Shown piece by piece: positions 46,201-54,578 of a stretch of 64,000 nt of DNA. The notes beneath the pieces were generated by a model. That model did no database searches, was not told the DNA's origin, and saw nothing but the letters and a program-made list of their open reading frames with translations. The DNA lies in assembly GCA_905221605.1 (NCBI GenBank), contig CAJNDS010001313.1:1-64000 (forward strand). The letters are read 5' to 3'. A program made the position numbers and the translations under genes. The DNA comes from Symbiodinium natans. Its lineage: Eukaryota; Sar; Dinophyceae; Suessiales; Symbiodiniaceae. Each line of letters opens with the position of its first letter. Position 1 is the stretch's first letter.

Positions 46201-49200
46201 GTAGCATCTGGGAGGTGTACCGGAGGCCAGGGGCGGCAAAAGTCACCGAGGGCTGTCCCACCTCCAAGGCCACCAGCTTGGCCAAGCCTGCCCAAGTATC
46301 CATGAGTTCAGGGTTTAGGGTTTAGGGTCAGCATTCGCTTCCACAGAAGGTGAACACCATTCAACATTCCCCAATTCCTTTAAAATACAGTGCATGATCT
46401 CAAACAAACCATCTGGTACCGCGCGCGCCCACGCGCCGCCCGCGCGCCGCCCCCCCGCGCCCCCCGCACGCCCCCCGCGCGCCCCCGCACGCCCCCCACG
46501 CGCCCCCCCCGTGCGCCCCCCGCGCGCCTCCCGCGCAACCCCCGCGCGCCCCCCACACGCCCCGCGCGCCCCGGCGCGCCCCCCGCGCGCCCCCCGCCCC
46601 ACCGCCCCCACCGCCCCCACGCCCCCACGCCCCCAACACCCCAACGCCCCCAACGCCCCCACCGCCCCCACCGCCCCCACGCCCCCAAGGAAGAGCGATG
46701 AAGTGCACTCAGCAACTCGCAGGTGCTGCTCCCATCTGCTCCCCCCATGCAGATGTTGAATGGCTCAATACACGACACAATATACATGACTTGTCGCGCA
46801 GCGCCTACCTCTCTTTGCTGCATGGAAAGGCCGTGGACAGTACATGCAACTTTCATAAATAGGAATCAGAAACGCTAAACTGTGCACACAACAGTGGTTC
46901 AAATGCATAGCAAGAATATAGAAACGACAAGGAGGTTGAGGGTTTCACACGGTTGCACTCTCCACTCTCGGGCAAGCCAGGCAAGCTTCCAAGACATCTT
47001 GAGTTCTGTCCTGGATCCTCCTCCCTTCTTGGTAGCAAGTGACCCCTTTCTGTGTTGCATCCGGCACTTTGACTGGCTTCGATCCATTCATCTTCATAGA
47101 ACGCCATTGGTGTGGTTGACACACGACAGTACAGCCCGGCTTGCTTTGCATTTGTTCTGTTTAGCATGGGAGTCATGGCTTAGTACTCGAGCACACGACC
47201 ATGGCCATTCAACCCGGCCTCCTCCCAAGGAATGGCCCGTGAGATAGTACCGGCGGGATGGGTCACTTCTTACTCGGGCCCGCACATGCGCCAGCAATGC
47301 CTGCAAGGTCTGTGCATGCTTCATGCTTCAGCCCAGTGACAGTGTCATCTTCTACATTCTGCCGACTTCATCTACGTATGCAGGGCTGGGAAAGCCCCAG
47401 TCTCCGCCAATCACGTGACCTGATCAGAACCATGAAAGCACATCTGCCTGGAAGAAGTCTTTGTCAATAGTTGGGAGACCTGAGAACAGCGAGAACACAG
47501 TCTTGGTCACGGAGGACGTGAGGTCTGGGCCGAAGTATGCAGCAATCTGCGTGACTGCAACTGGTGTGAATATGTTCACATCCTGCAGCACTTCCAGTGG
47601 GCTTTGGGTGCCTCGAACTGCAAATAGCGTTGTTTCGTTGCTCGGATCCGAGAGCTCAAAGAACGTAGTCCAATCATAGTACCCATGGGTTTTGTCAGAC
47701 TGGCTTTCGCCAGCACGTCTCTCAAACACGAGCTTCCATCCCGGAAACTGCCACTTGAGAGTCTCGTTGAAATCCGAGCCCGGCAAGTTCGTCATTGCGC
47801 ATATGTTAGCAAAGTCAATAAGAGAAAAATGCTGTCCAGAGCCTTGTCCCAAAGGCCACTGCAGGTCACAGAAGGGGTACGTCGTGGCTGCTCCGACCTT
47901 TAGCTGTGGCTGCTGTTTGGTCTCCGGTGGCTTCCAGCCACTGCCACCCTGCATGGACCACATGCACAGTGCCACCACCACAACCAGGCTGCAGTGAAGT
48001 CCCAGAGTGACAGCCCGCCATGTGCGCCAAGCTCGAAGCTCTTGCCGGGCCAAGGTGCATTGCAGCAACAGGGCCATCAGCAGAACCCCAAGACCTGCAA
48101 GCATTGAATAGGCAGCGTTAATGACTACGGCAGCGACCACGAATGCCATACTTTCGAGGAGGCCCAGCAAGGCACACCACCGCCCCAAACCGACCAATGT
48201 TGCGCGACGGGACAACAAGACAAGAATAAGGAGCAAGATGAAAATGGCACCCTCGATCCACTTGAAGTTGCCAAATAGGGTAAGTTGCAGCAGCAGCGCA
48301 TACACGGCAAGCTCATACTGGCATGACAGAGATGCAGCGGATAGCCCTGCATGTGCGGCGCCCCATGCTTGCAACTGAACGACAAGGCGCTCAGACACGC
48401 AGCGCGACCCGCGCGACCTGCCGCTGAGCGGAGCTTCCTGAGCCTGAGCTTGGGCATGGCAGGGCAAGCGACTCAGGCAGGCCCAGGAAGTGACATCAAG
48501 GCCAGATGCCACAAGTTTTAGGCCTTGTGCAAGCATGGAATGCCAGAAGGCCACGCCGAGAAGTAGTGCAGCTACTAACCAAAATGGGTTTTCATCTGCC
48601 ACATCTCGTTGCACTGCAAGGACAAGGATGAATATGAACACTGCTGCCTTCAAGAGCATCACCCAGCCCAAGTGCAGAACACCACCAAATAGAGCACAAA
48701 AGTGTGCTGGCTCTAGGGGGTCTTCTGCTTCTGGAGCTTCTGGAGCTTCTGGAGCTTCTGGAGCTTCTGGAGCTTCTTCTGCTTCTGGAGCTGCAGCCTC
48801 GGGCTCCCTGGGGACTTCTGGGGTTTCGGTTGCTCCTTCCGAGACGTCGGGGGACCCTGGGGACCCTCGGATGGCCTTCCACGCCGCCACCTTGGCCGCC
48901 ACATCTGAAGCTGTCCAGGCAAAGTACAGGATGACCACATGCATGACGCCGGCAGAGCATGCAGTGGCCAACAGAGAGCTCAGAAACCCAACCAAGTCAA
49001 GGTGAAGGAGCAAAGGTGCCGCAAGAACCAGGGGAACCACATCCAGGGTCGCATAAACAGCTAGTTGGATGAGAAGGTCTAGCCACCATTGACACGAGTT
49101 CCGATGTGACCAGCCGCTCCGTGCCAGGCGTTGTGCTACTGTAGGTCCCGGCTCCGGTTCGCGCATTTTGGAAAAAGCCGAACCTGTAAGAACTTGTCGA

Positions 49201-52200
49201 TATGTTTGAAATGTCTGTATCTCCCAGCAATCCTCCACCAACCATAGTGTGCAGCGAAGCAGCTCTGCAGAAAGGTGAATTAGCAGCCAGCAGCGTATGA
49301 GGACCGCCAAGTAGTAACCTAAAGACACTTTGCCTGGATCCACGGCTCCATTGCCATTGCGCACCTCTTGAAACCAGCTGATGAACCATGCAAGGATCAA
49401 GTTTCCACTCAGCGTTGCGATGCTGAGGGCTGCAGCAAGGAAGACGTAGCTGTGGTAGGCGGCCAGCAAACCAAAAGCTAGCGAGCGCCTAGGACATTCG
49501 ACCGTGTGCCAGCCAAGAACCCGACAGAGCACCAGACTCTTTTTTCAAACCCCTGCCTTAACTGTTCTGGACGGTAGCCCTTCAGCACTTTTGTCTGGGT
49601 GTCGCGCCACCGTGTAGCACAGCAGGACCTTTCATGCAGCAGACCCGTGTCAGCAGCTCCAGCCTCTGGCCCATCCTGGTCGTCCATTGGCTACAAACGA
49701 GGAGCCTACAATTGCCCGAATTGCCCCCTGTGTGCTGGTGCTAGCTCAGACAAGCTGCGTGTGCCTTAGAAACAGCTATACTGACCACCGTCTACGCATG
49801 CGGGCCTCACATCTTCGAGCCAAGAGCATGCCACTCTCCTGACGCAGCTATGTAAGTTGTCGTGAAGCAGAGCAGAAGCCGACTCGCAGCCTTACGGAAC
49901 GAAGGTTTAGGGTTTAGGGTTTCGACTCTCACACTGGCATAAGCGGGCGAGGCAAGTCCTGTCGAGATCTCCAGAGTGGGTGCATAGGGTTTAGGGTTTA
50001 GGGTTTAGGGTTTAGGGTTTAGGGTTTAGGGTTTAGGGTTTAGGGTTTAGGCTTCAGCCTCGGCATGGGCCCAAGGCACGGCGTCCAGTGTGGCATACTC
50101 GACAAACTTGGGGAAAGTTTCTTGCGAGCTGAACCTTACAACTGCAACAGGAGGTTTAGGGTTTAGGGTTTAGGGTTTAGGGTTTAGGGTTCATGTACGA
50201 GTAGAGCGACAAGCAACCTCGCACTTCTGATGCGTTCTGATCATTGTAGCCCTTCATTGCTCACTCAAAGGTTTTTAAGGCATGCGAAGAGTCAAAGGGG
50301 ACCACTGCCATGCTCCCGTCTCCGCCCAATTCTGCCCAGATACGCTTGCAAAGCTGCATCGCGGCTGGCCTGTGGGCAGGTTTCCAAAAATACTAGCAGT
50401 AATCGTATAAATCGTATGAATAGTATGAATAGTATTAATAGTATTAATAGCATTAATAGTATTAATAGTATTAATAGTATTAATAGTATTAATCGTATTA
50501 ATCGTATTAATGGTATTAATAGTATTCATAGTATTAATACTATCAATAAAGTATTCATAGCATTCATTTACGCAGTAGTATGAATAAAGTATTAATAGGA
50601 TTAATGGTATTCATGGTAGGTTTTCAGCTCCATGGTTAGCGCAATGAGTTGGGCTCTGTTCTGGCCAGGTGCGTGCGGGTAGTACGCTTAGCAACCTAGG
50701 CCAAATGACCTAATACCTGACAAGGGGCAACTTTCCTAAGGATGGCGCGTCGTGGCAACATCCATCAATTCGTATGTAGAACAATTGGTCAGCCACCTAT
50801 ACTAGCGAGGCACATGCTCTAAATGCCGTCAGGATGCGCCAAAAGGGAAGCGTTGTAGTGTCTGATCCGTCTCTACCAATCCGAAGGTAGTCGCGAGACT
50901 TTTCAAGTCGTATCCATACCTCAGGCATCAAAACGCCCCGACAAGAATTTGCTTCATCTTTCGCTGGGGAGCAGTCGGCGGTCACACCTGAAGATACATC
51001 TGAGCCAGCAACCAGCTACCACCAAATCCATAGCTCGTCCCGCAACCTCTGACCCTTGTCTAGGATTGAATGCAAGTACAGCAAGCCAAATGTTTCGTTC
51101 TAAATTCTAAATGTTATAAAGGACTGCTTTCTGGGGCGACTCTGCCAGGATGCGACGTCATTCTTGGAAGCGTATGCTTCGAGTCCTGCAGGCTTATTCG
51201 GACAAAACTCCTTGGACGAACCCTGCCCGCGCCAAAGGCACCGACAGACAAGAGGGGCATGCCGGATGCAATTTGTTGAGAGCCTACTCGTTTCAATCTT
51301 CCGTTACCAGATCATCCTCGGTGATGCGAAACTGAACGTGCAGCATCAACCAGTCCTCGACAGCCGGCAGTGCCACTGTGTGAAGACAGGCAGATAGTGC
51401 CTGCAACAGTGTCAACAGGCTATGCACATACCAGAACGAAATCTCCATTTCATTTCGGGACAGGTGCTGGAGTCCTGCCTACAAGAGAAGGGAAAACAAA
51501 GTGAAGAAAAGCAATGCGCCAGGCCTGCGGGTCAATTCTCTGCCCGGCGAAGAATAGGCCCGTGACAGGATAAGTTGGCGCCTGCACACATCAACTCATC
51601 CCAGCCATACTCAACCAGCTACATGTGCTTGCCGGCACTAATCTCCGGCAAATGAACAGAGGCCAAGTGGCTAACTGCCCTCGCTTGTAGGCTTTCTCCA
51701 TGCTTTCCGTCTGCTTCTGCATTGTGGCCCTGACCGTGTTCCGATGAAACTCGAAAATACAGTATGCAATCTTCTCGTGTGGAAGTTAACCCCCCATCAG
51801 GCAGAAACCTTGCAAGGCATGCACAAACTCCGAATCTGAACCGATGCTTCATACTCAACTGCGTTGGCGCAAACAAGTGTACTGTGTAAAACACAGAGGT
51901 CTGTCGACGCGGTGACAATCCAACATGCCCTGTCTCACATGGCCTCCCTACACCCTCCCAGCTGCTCTTGGCGGTGTCATGGATGCGAGCAAGCATCAAC
52001 CTTTCGCATTTCTGCCGCCATAAACACCGACCAGACTCAGACCGACTCAGTGAATGGCATGCATCTAGGCTTGCTGCGTATCTGCTTCGAGGCCCTGTAC
52101 CGCGCAGCCTTCACGCTTCAACCTGGATCTGGTCTGCGGCGCAGCGGCGGGTACTAGTGGCAGAGCTTGGGTATGTGCCGAGCGCTCCCCAATTCAAACT

Positions 52201-54578
52201 TAGTCATCTTCAGCCGACTCCCTGAGCTACGCGCATGTGCCGGTCAAAGGCGAAATTGTGAAACACCTTCTTGTGCTGCGGGTCCTAGACAATGCGTGAG
52301 GTAGGCCCGAAATTTCTGTACGGCTTGCGCCCAGAAGCTTTGGTCGGTGACAGTCTGCGACGTCCACGCGCTACAAAACACGAACGACCCTCCTCAAAGT
52401 AGTCCCGGAACAGTGCCAGCGGGCCTTCGAACAGGAAGATGTGCACGCAGCAAGAAAGTAGTTTGAGTAAATAGACTCAGAAATTTCAAATGTGCGGGTA
52501 ATTGGCAAGCACGATTACAAAAGCCGTGCGGGGGGGCTCCCTGGCAATGTGAGCTGGAATAAGTAGCAGGAATCTGTTGACAGCTTTGATTGCATGTCAG
52601 GCCTTCTGACTGGTCTCTGTTGTCGACAAGAAGACGTGGTCCTGTGGTCGACGCAGGAATCGAAAAGCAAGACTGCAGCCTTAGAACAAGAATGCATGGA
52701 GTGGTGCTTGCAATGCTCACACATGCATTAATCCTCGTTCTAGTGTTGCACCCTCTTTCGTGGGGGCACCCCCCCTGGATGGGGTAATTGGTTATTCCTA
52801 TACTGGTCTTGGTAATGGGGTAGTAGTGGTGATATTTGGGGGATTGTAGTAGGGAGTAATGTTGACTTCGCATTAATAACCCCCCCCCCCTTCATTGATC
52901 AATCTTTTCGGCCAGGGCCTCCTCAATAATATCCGCCTAAATCCTGGTAGGACGTAGTATTAGTTTTAGTATTAGGTTTAAGTTAGTTGCACAACATCGC
53001 CCGAAAAAAAAATAATTCCGGGCGGGGATTTTATAATTGTGGCGGGTTACATTATTGTGTTCCGGGCAGCGGGATTTTATAATTGTAGCGGGCTTTATTA
53101 ATGTCAAGTCAACATTATAGGAATATTCCTCTTCTATGGATGAGGTAATCGGTTATTCCCATACTGGTACCGGTAATGGGGTAGTAGTGACTTAGTAGTG
53201 GTGTTTTAGTTGGTGAGGTCTAGGGGGGAGTATAGGAATAATCCTCTAATGGGTTGACTGGTGGTATTAATTACCCAAAATGGGCAAGGGTTCTGCTAAC
53301 TTAATTCGGGTTTGGGGTTTAGGGTCTTCATCTTCAGGAACTCTGGCCTCTGGATTTCGGGGCCTAGTTTTCGAAAACTCATACAGCTGCCTTATCATGA
53401 ATCCCATACAAGCTCATCCCTGATCAAATCATATGGACCCCTTTAGATTGGCATAAACTCATCCCTCTCAAAATCATATGGATCGCCTTCTAACTCATAC
53501 AAACTCCTCCCTATGAAAATCATATGAAATTCGCGGACCGTTTAAAGAGGGACAAAAACAGCATCGACTGTTCAGGGTGGGTGCCGGGGGGGGGGGGGGA
53601 ACGCTAAAGAGGGTGCAGCAGACGACTATGCCTTTGCAAAGCTAGAGGTCCGTTGCCGAAGTCGACATCCTCGCCGGCGTAAGCTGTGGCACAAACAACG
53701 CGACCTTGCCGGCTGCGAAAGAGACCTCGTCGCACAACAGGGCTTGAACTGGAGCGACAGTGCTTGGGCTGCTTGGCAAAAATCTCAGTTTCTGGGGCAC
53801 CCGTGTGTCTAAACATACTTGCTGAGATGACAAGCATTGTTGTTTGGCAGCATGACTTGCAACAGCCTGCAGCCTCCAACCCCAGGCAACATGCCACGAC
53901 TACCGCGCCACAATTTGCAGCTCGAGCTCGAGCCGCTTTGTCAAAGAAACCGATCTCAATGGCAACTACAGAGACAAGGATTTTGCACTCGAAGTCATCA
54001 CGCAAGGCCCGCACCGGTAGACAAATCTACCTGAGAATGCGGGACTCTCAATCTGGGCTTTAAGGCTTGGTTTCCTCTCTGGAAGTTGTGGCAGCGCTTG
54101 CAGGAAAAGGGGCCAAGGATGGCAACAAAGTGGGCACATGCGCGCGTTTTGGGGCTAAAGGGCACCCTTGGCTCGGGAGAGACCACAGTTGAGGGGAGTC
54201 AAATGGGGGCAGGGTGGTGCCGTGCGCCATTCTGGTATGCGGAATACGTCCAAAAATGGCCGCAGCAAAGGCTCTGGCTCCACTTGTCTCCGTGTCCCAA
54301 GCGACCACATCTGCACACCTGTGTATAAAAAGTCAGAAGACACACCAGGCAGTACTACGCTGGCAGTTCAAGGTATGCACTTCGCTTGCAAGAGAAAGAG
54401 TAACAGCAAGTCACAGCTTGAAAGCACTTCGAGAACCCTGCGAGTGGCACTTGCGCGAAAACGACGTGTCACTGCTCGCAAACTCCACATGACATGGGCC
54501 CGATTGGGCCCGCCTCCTCAGCGCGGTCAAAGCTCTTTCAGCGGAGGCTGCATCTGTAACATGCGTGACCCCATCGAC
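27181..54578 (-). CDS. POP: Organellar (POP-type) family A DNA polymerase with 3'-5' exonuclease; overall gene span
   Basis: This entry gives the span; exon blocks follow. Minus-strand exons at 54.6-49.9, 44.8-44.1, 42.9-42.5, 37.9-36.7 and 28.5-27.2 kb carry, in order, the landmarks of one protein. These are Exo I (AWDTETSG), Exo II (HNFAFDRHM), Exo III (YATLD), the GKTMWDLY linker, the thumb ([11 protein letters not shown]), TSTGRL, motif A ([11 protein letters not shown]), a YG motif B (VIYGMSE) and motif C (QVHDEL). Such enzymes replicate and proofread mitochondrial and plastid DNA in plants and protists. Exons are 24-106 nt and many introns use GC donors. One 5.1-kb intron contains a complete lipase gene. 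The extreme N-terminus, most of the thumb, part of the fingers and the C-terminal end were not located. That all blocks form one transcript is an inference from order, strand and codon phase. Confidence 0.75.
27304..27380 (-). mobile_element. Introner-like element in polymerase intron (family 1, degenerate)
   Basis: Weak terminal repeats (CGCCTTATAC / ATTAAGGGCG) surround the family-1 core ATAGGGGGTACCAGAATCCC. The element makes up over half of the 139-bp GC-AG intron 27,244-27,382. Confidence 0.5.
32133..32520 (-). CDS. Coiled-coil protein exons
   Basis: Exon 32,378-32,520 (143 nt, after CTTGCAG, donor GTTACC) reads [20 protein letters not shown], then [20 protein letters not shown] and KILPATL. 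Exon 32,133-32,205 (after GCTAG, GC donor) reads [20 protein letters not shown], then QKTQ. The split codon AG+C joins them in phase. Both are heptad-like, charged helices typical of coiled coils in cytoskeletal or ciliary proteins. No family is named. They lie between polymerase exons at 36.7 and 28.5 kb on the same strand. Confidence 0.55.
33066..33113. repeat. Interstitial telomere repeats (CCCTAAA)
   Basis: Two short arrays, three and two units, separated by CCTTATAA. Probably intronic, next to the candidate exon [12 protein letters not shown]. Confidence 0.9.
33584..33682. mobile_element. 97-bp MITE with long inverted repeats
   Basis: Left TAGGGAGGTTGTCAAAACGA and right TCGTAATTTTGACAACCACC with CTA. 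The ~30-bp arms include AAAGGGATCGT / ACGATTCCCTTT. It is a different family from the introners above. Exon-like sequence on both sides (HLERTFFN above, NKTFGGKE below) hints that it may also be an intron. Confidence 0.7.
35985..36165. repeat. C run and degenerate TTTAGGG motifs
   Basis: Ten C at 35,980-35,990, then a GCAGCAACAGCAGCAGC tract (36,058-36,080), then GTTTAGGGCGTTGAAGGGGG and GGGGTTTAGGGAG. The plus strand between them has an open helical frame ([18 protein letters not shown]) but lies on the non-coding strand of this cluster. Confidence 0.6.
36733..37943 (-). CDS. POP: POP polymerase: palm exons with motif A
   Basis: Exons: 37,874-37,943 ([20 protein letters not shown]), 37,772-37,811 ([13 protein letters not shown]), 37,659-37,708 ([16 protein letters not shown], motif A with the catalytic Asp), 37,082-37,127 ([15 protein letters not shown]), 36,902-36,934 ([11 protein letters not shown]) and 36,733-36,765 ([11 protein letters not shown]). 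All adjacent phases that can be tested agree. Together they parallel the POP sequence order TGRLSxRxPNLQN, YxIRxAF, [13 protein letters not shown], FxxGGDFHSRTAxxMYPHVREAVExGxVLLEW. One small exon (AHLT... region) between motif A and IMREGL is missing. Five of the six donors are GC; the motif A exon has GTGCCT. Confidence 0.85.
37214..37256. repeat. Two adjacent GC-rich palindromes
   Basis: CCCCTCCCCGATTAGGAGGGG (stem of seven base pairs) is followed at once by GCCGCCCGCGGGCGGGCG. It would form two hairpins. It lies in an intron of the polymerase gene or between exons; function unknown. Confidence 0.7.
38391..40600. repeat. 2.2-kb TG-family satellite: (TG)n, (TGTGTC)n, (TCTCTG)n, (TCTG)n, GCGTGC
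   Basis: Consecutive blocks: (TG)n with interruptions 38,391-38,530 and 38,725-39,330; TGTGTCTG units 39,330-39,590; mixed 39,590-39,950; almost pure TCTCTG 39,960-40,310 (about 58 units); TCTG 40,360-40,430; (G)CGTGC units 40,480-40,590. The plus strand is nearly free of A. The very long open frames here (up to 588 codons of C/V/L/S) are artefacts of the repeat. The block sits in the polymerase intron region between the thumb and palm exons. Confidence 0.97.
40600..42150. other. No supported exon
   Basis: Presumed intron of the polymerase gene. Open frames on both strands (for example minus 41,440-41,690) show no motif. Confidence 0.35.
42551..42939 (-). CDS. POP: POP polymerase: thumb-domain exons
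   Basis: Exons 42,891-42,939 ([16 protein letters not shown]; donor GTGGAC), 42,770-42,832 ([20 protein letters not shown] followed by M; GC donor) and 42,551-42,602 ([19 protein letters not shown] donor). Phases are 0 between them, and the first takes one base from the 44.1-kb exon. [16 protein letters not shown] corresponds to the NINSxxQL..LLF motif of family A polymerases. The first intron carries telomere-like repeats right after the donor (42,852-42,886); the second contains an introner-like element (42,657-42,740). The following thumb exons, expected in 38-42.5 kb, were not recognised. A candidate frame [20 protein letters not shown] lies at 42,170-42,310. Confidence 0.75.
42657..42740 (-). 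mobile_element. Introner-like element in polymerase intron (family 1)
   Basis: Terminal repeats TTGGGAAGCTCCCCCTTATA and complement of TTGGATGTTCCCCCTTATGC, with core ATAGGGGGGTACC...CATCCCAAGTAAGG. It lies inside the 167-bp intron 42,603-42,769. Its ends match the 900-1000 element. Confidence 0.65.
42849..42890. repeat. Telomere-like repeats at the start of a polymerase intron
   Basis: GGGTTTAGGG units with small errors on the plus strand. On the coding strand the intron reads GTGGACCCTAAACCCTAAGC. Confidence 0.85.
43213..43350. repeat. (AG)n microsatellite
   Basis: GAGAGA tract with GAGC and GAAA interruptions. It lies in the intron between the 44.1-kb and 42.9-kb polymerase exons. The rest of that intron (43,350-44,130) has no recognisable exon. 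Confidence 0.95.
44134..44832 (-). CDS. POP: POP polymerase: exonuclease-polymerase linker exons
   Basis: Three exons with matching phases: 44,727-44,832 ([20 protein letters not shown], ending PKGR plus one base, donor GTGAGT), 44,294-44,368 ([20 protein letters not shown], ending LQDR plus one base, GC donor) and 44,134-44,212 ([20 protein letters not shown], ending EQLGH, GA donor). GKTMWDLY...[16 protein letters not shown] matches the family segment GKTMFDFY...GELLxxMExEGMLVD that joins the exonuclease and polymerase domains. The first exon is phase 0 and can follow DLPRPLMP at 49,935 across the intron that holds the lipase gene. An additional open stretch just upstream (44,850-44,985) has an in-frame TGA and was not used. 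Confidence 0.75.
45563..49687 (-). CDS. Multi-pass membrane class 3 (GHSLGG) lipase, nested in a polymerase intron
   Basis: Exons: 47,448-49,532 or slightly longer, 47,219-47,318, 46,172-46,287, 46,100-46,126, 45,563-45,694 (stop 45,563-45,565); all phases join. From codon 49,532 the protein is about 819 residues. About ten hydrophobic segments lie within residues 15-535, with an acidic EAP-rich loop near 255-275. A lipase domain follows: [29 protein letters not shown] (Ser ~725), [30 protein letters not shown] (Asp) and [11 protein letters not shown] (His ~806). It should hydrolyse lipid esters at a membrane. Donors are GC, GC, GT, GT. Start unresolved: an ATG at 49,687 opens [20 protein letters not shown] in another frame, the main frame has a TGA at about 49,546, and 49,532 is GTG; a small intron or a frameshift lies between. 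Intron 4 (45,695-46,099) holds TA repeats. Confidence 0.85.
45755..45960. repeat. (TA)n and (CA)n microsatellites in lipase intron 4
   Basis: TATACATATA tracts at 45,756-45,815 and 45,893-45,925, and (CA)n at 45,933-45,950. Confidence 0.9.
46127..46171 (-). repeat. 45-bp intron made of telomere repeats
   Basis: On the coding strand the whole intron is GTTTAGGGTTTAGGGACTTA, GGAGTCAGGGTTTAGGGTTG, AGGAG. It starts with GT, ends with AG, and has TAG in frame, so it cannot be read through. Removing it joins ADEQR to GISVTLSAG in phase 0. Confidence 0.8.
46306..46328. repeat. Short telomere array near the acceptor of lipase intron 2
   Basis: TTCAGGGTTTAGGGTTTAGG on the plus strand, about 20-40 bases upstream of the acceptor GGGCAG of exon 3. 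Confidence 0.85.
46420..46690. repeat. GC-rich CGCGCGCCCCCC / CGCCCCCAC minisatellite in lipase intron 2
   Basis: Two sub-blocks: CGCGCGCC(C)n units to about 46,600, then ACCGCCCCCACGCCCCC units. Arg/Pro/Ala-rich frames here are artefacts. Confidence 0.9.
48722..48785 (-). repeat. In-frame 9-bp repeat coding Glu-Ala-Pro
   Basis: TCTGGAGCT units repeated five to six times inside the lipase exon. They encode [15 protein letters not shown] in the loop between two membrane segments. Confidence 0.9.
49902..50190. repeat. Three interstitial telomere arrays inside polymerase introns
   Basis: Perfect TTTAGGG arrays: about two units at 49,904-49,921, about ten at 49,984-50,051 and about five to six at 50,152-50,190. 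On the coding strand they are CCCTAAA. The middle array fills most of the 94-bp intron 49,959-50,052. That intron starts GCCTAAACCC, so the GC donor abuts the first repeat unit. Confidence 0.9.
49935..54578 (-). CDS. POP: POP polymerase: 3'-5' exonuclease domain exons
   Basis: Exons: 54,514-54,578 ([20 protein letters not shown]), 54,279-54,318 ([13 protein letters not shown], Exo I Asp/Glu), 53,643-53,712 ([20 protein letters not shown]), 52,231-52,284 ([18 protein letters not shown], Exo II), 51,954-52,000 ([15 protein letters not shown]), 50,265-50,369 ([20 protein letters not shown]), 50,053-50,134 ([20 protein letters not shown], Exo III Tyr/Asp) and 49,935-49,958 (DLPRPLMP). The second joins the first in phase (AG+G), and the last three join in phase. 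Donors are GT or GC. Short family segments are missing between some exons (for example after SG and after GPL), so small exons remain unfound. The DxE, N-x3-F-D and Y-x3-D residues are all present, so proofreading activity is expected. The two introns between the last three exons consist largely of telomere repeats. Confidence 0.8.
50396..50625. repeat. AT-rich 9-bp minisatellite (AGTATTAAT)
   Basis: About 20 units of AGTATTAAT with C and G variants. It lies immediately upstream (coding sense) of the exonuclease exon 50,265-50,369, so it is intronic. Confidence 0.9.
52779..53215. repeat. Pair of ~75-bp direct repeats 358 bp apart
   Basis: Copies start at 52,779 and 53,137: TGGATGGGGTAATTGGTTAT / TGGATGAGGTAATCGGTTAT, then ACTGGT..GGTAATGGGGTA. 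Between them GGGATTTTATAATTGTRGCG occurs twice. The arrangement resembles degenerate ends of a transposable element, but no coding part remains. Confidence 0.6.
53395..53545. repeat. Three imperfect ~50-bp tandem units
   Basis: Each unit has ACTCATCCCTxxxAAATCAT followed by ATGGA. Intronic position within the polymerase gene. A G run sits at 53,587-53,600. Confidence 0.7.

Noticed and set aside
46315-46856. Gly/Ala/Arg-rich and Pro/Ala/Arg-rich frames
   Set aside because: They arise from the CGCGCGCCCCCC minisatellite in lipase intron 2.
49660-49710. Relict dinoflagellate spliced-leader sequence upstream of the lipase ATG
   Set aside because: TTTGTAGCCAATGG shares GTAGCCA with the dinoflagellate spliced leader, but the following bases (TTTTGGCTCAAG) are absent.
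49984-50190. True chromosome end or CRISPR array
   Set aside because: Arrays are only five to ten units of a perfect TTTAGGG repeat without spacers, lie between exons, and occur in both orientations across the window.
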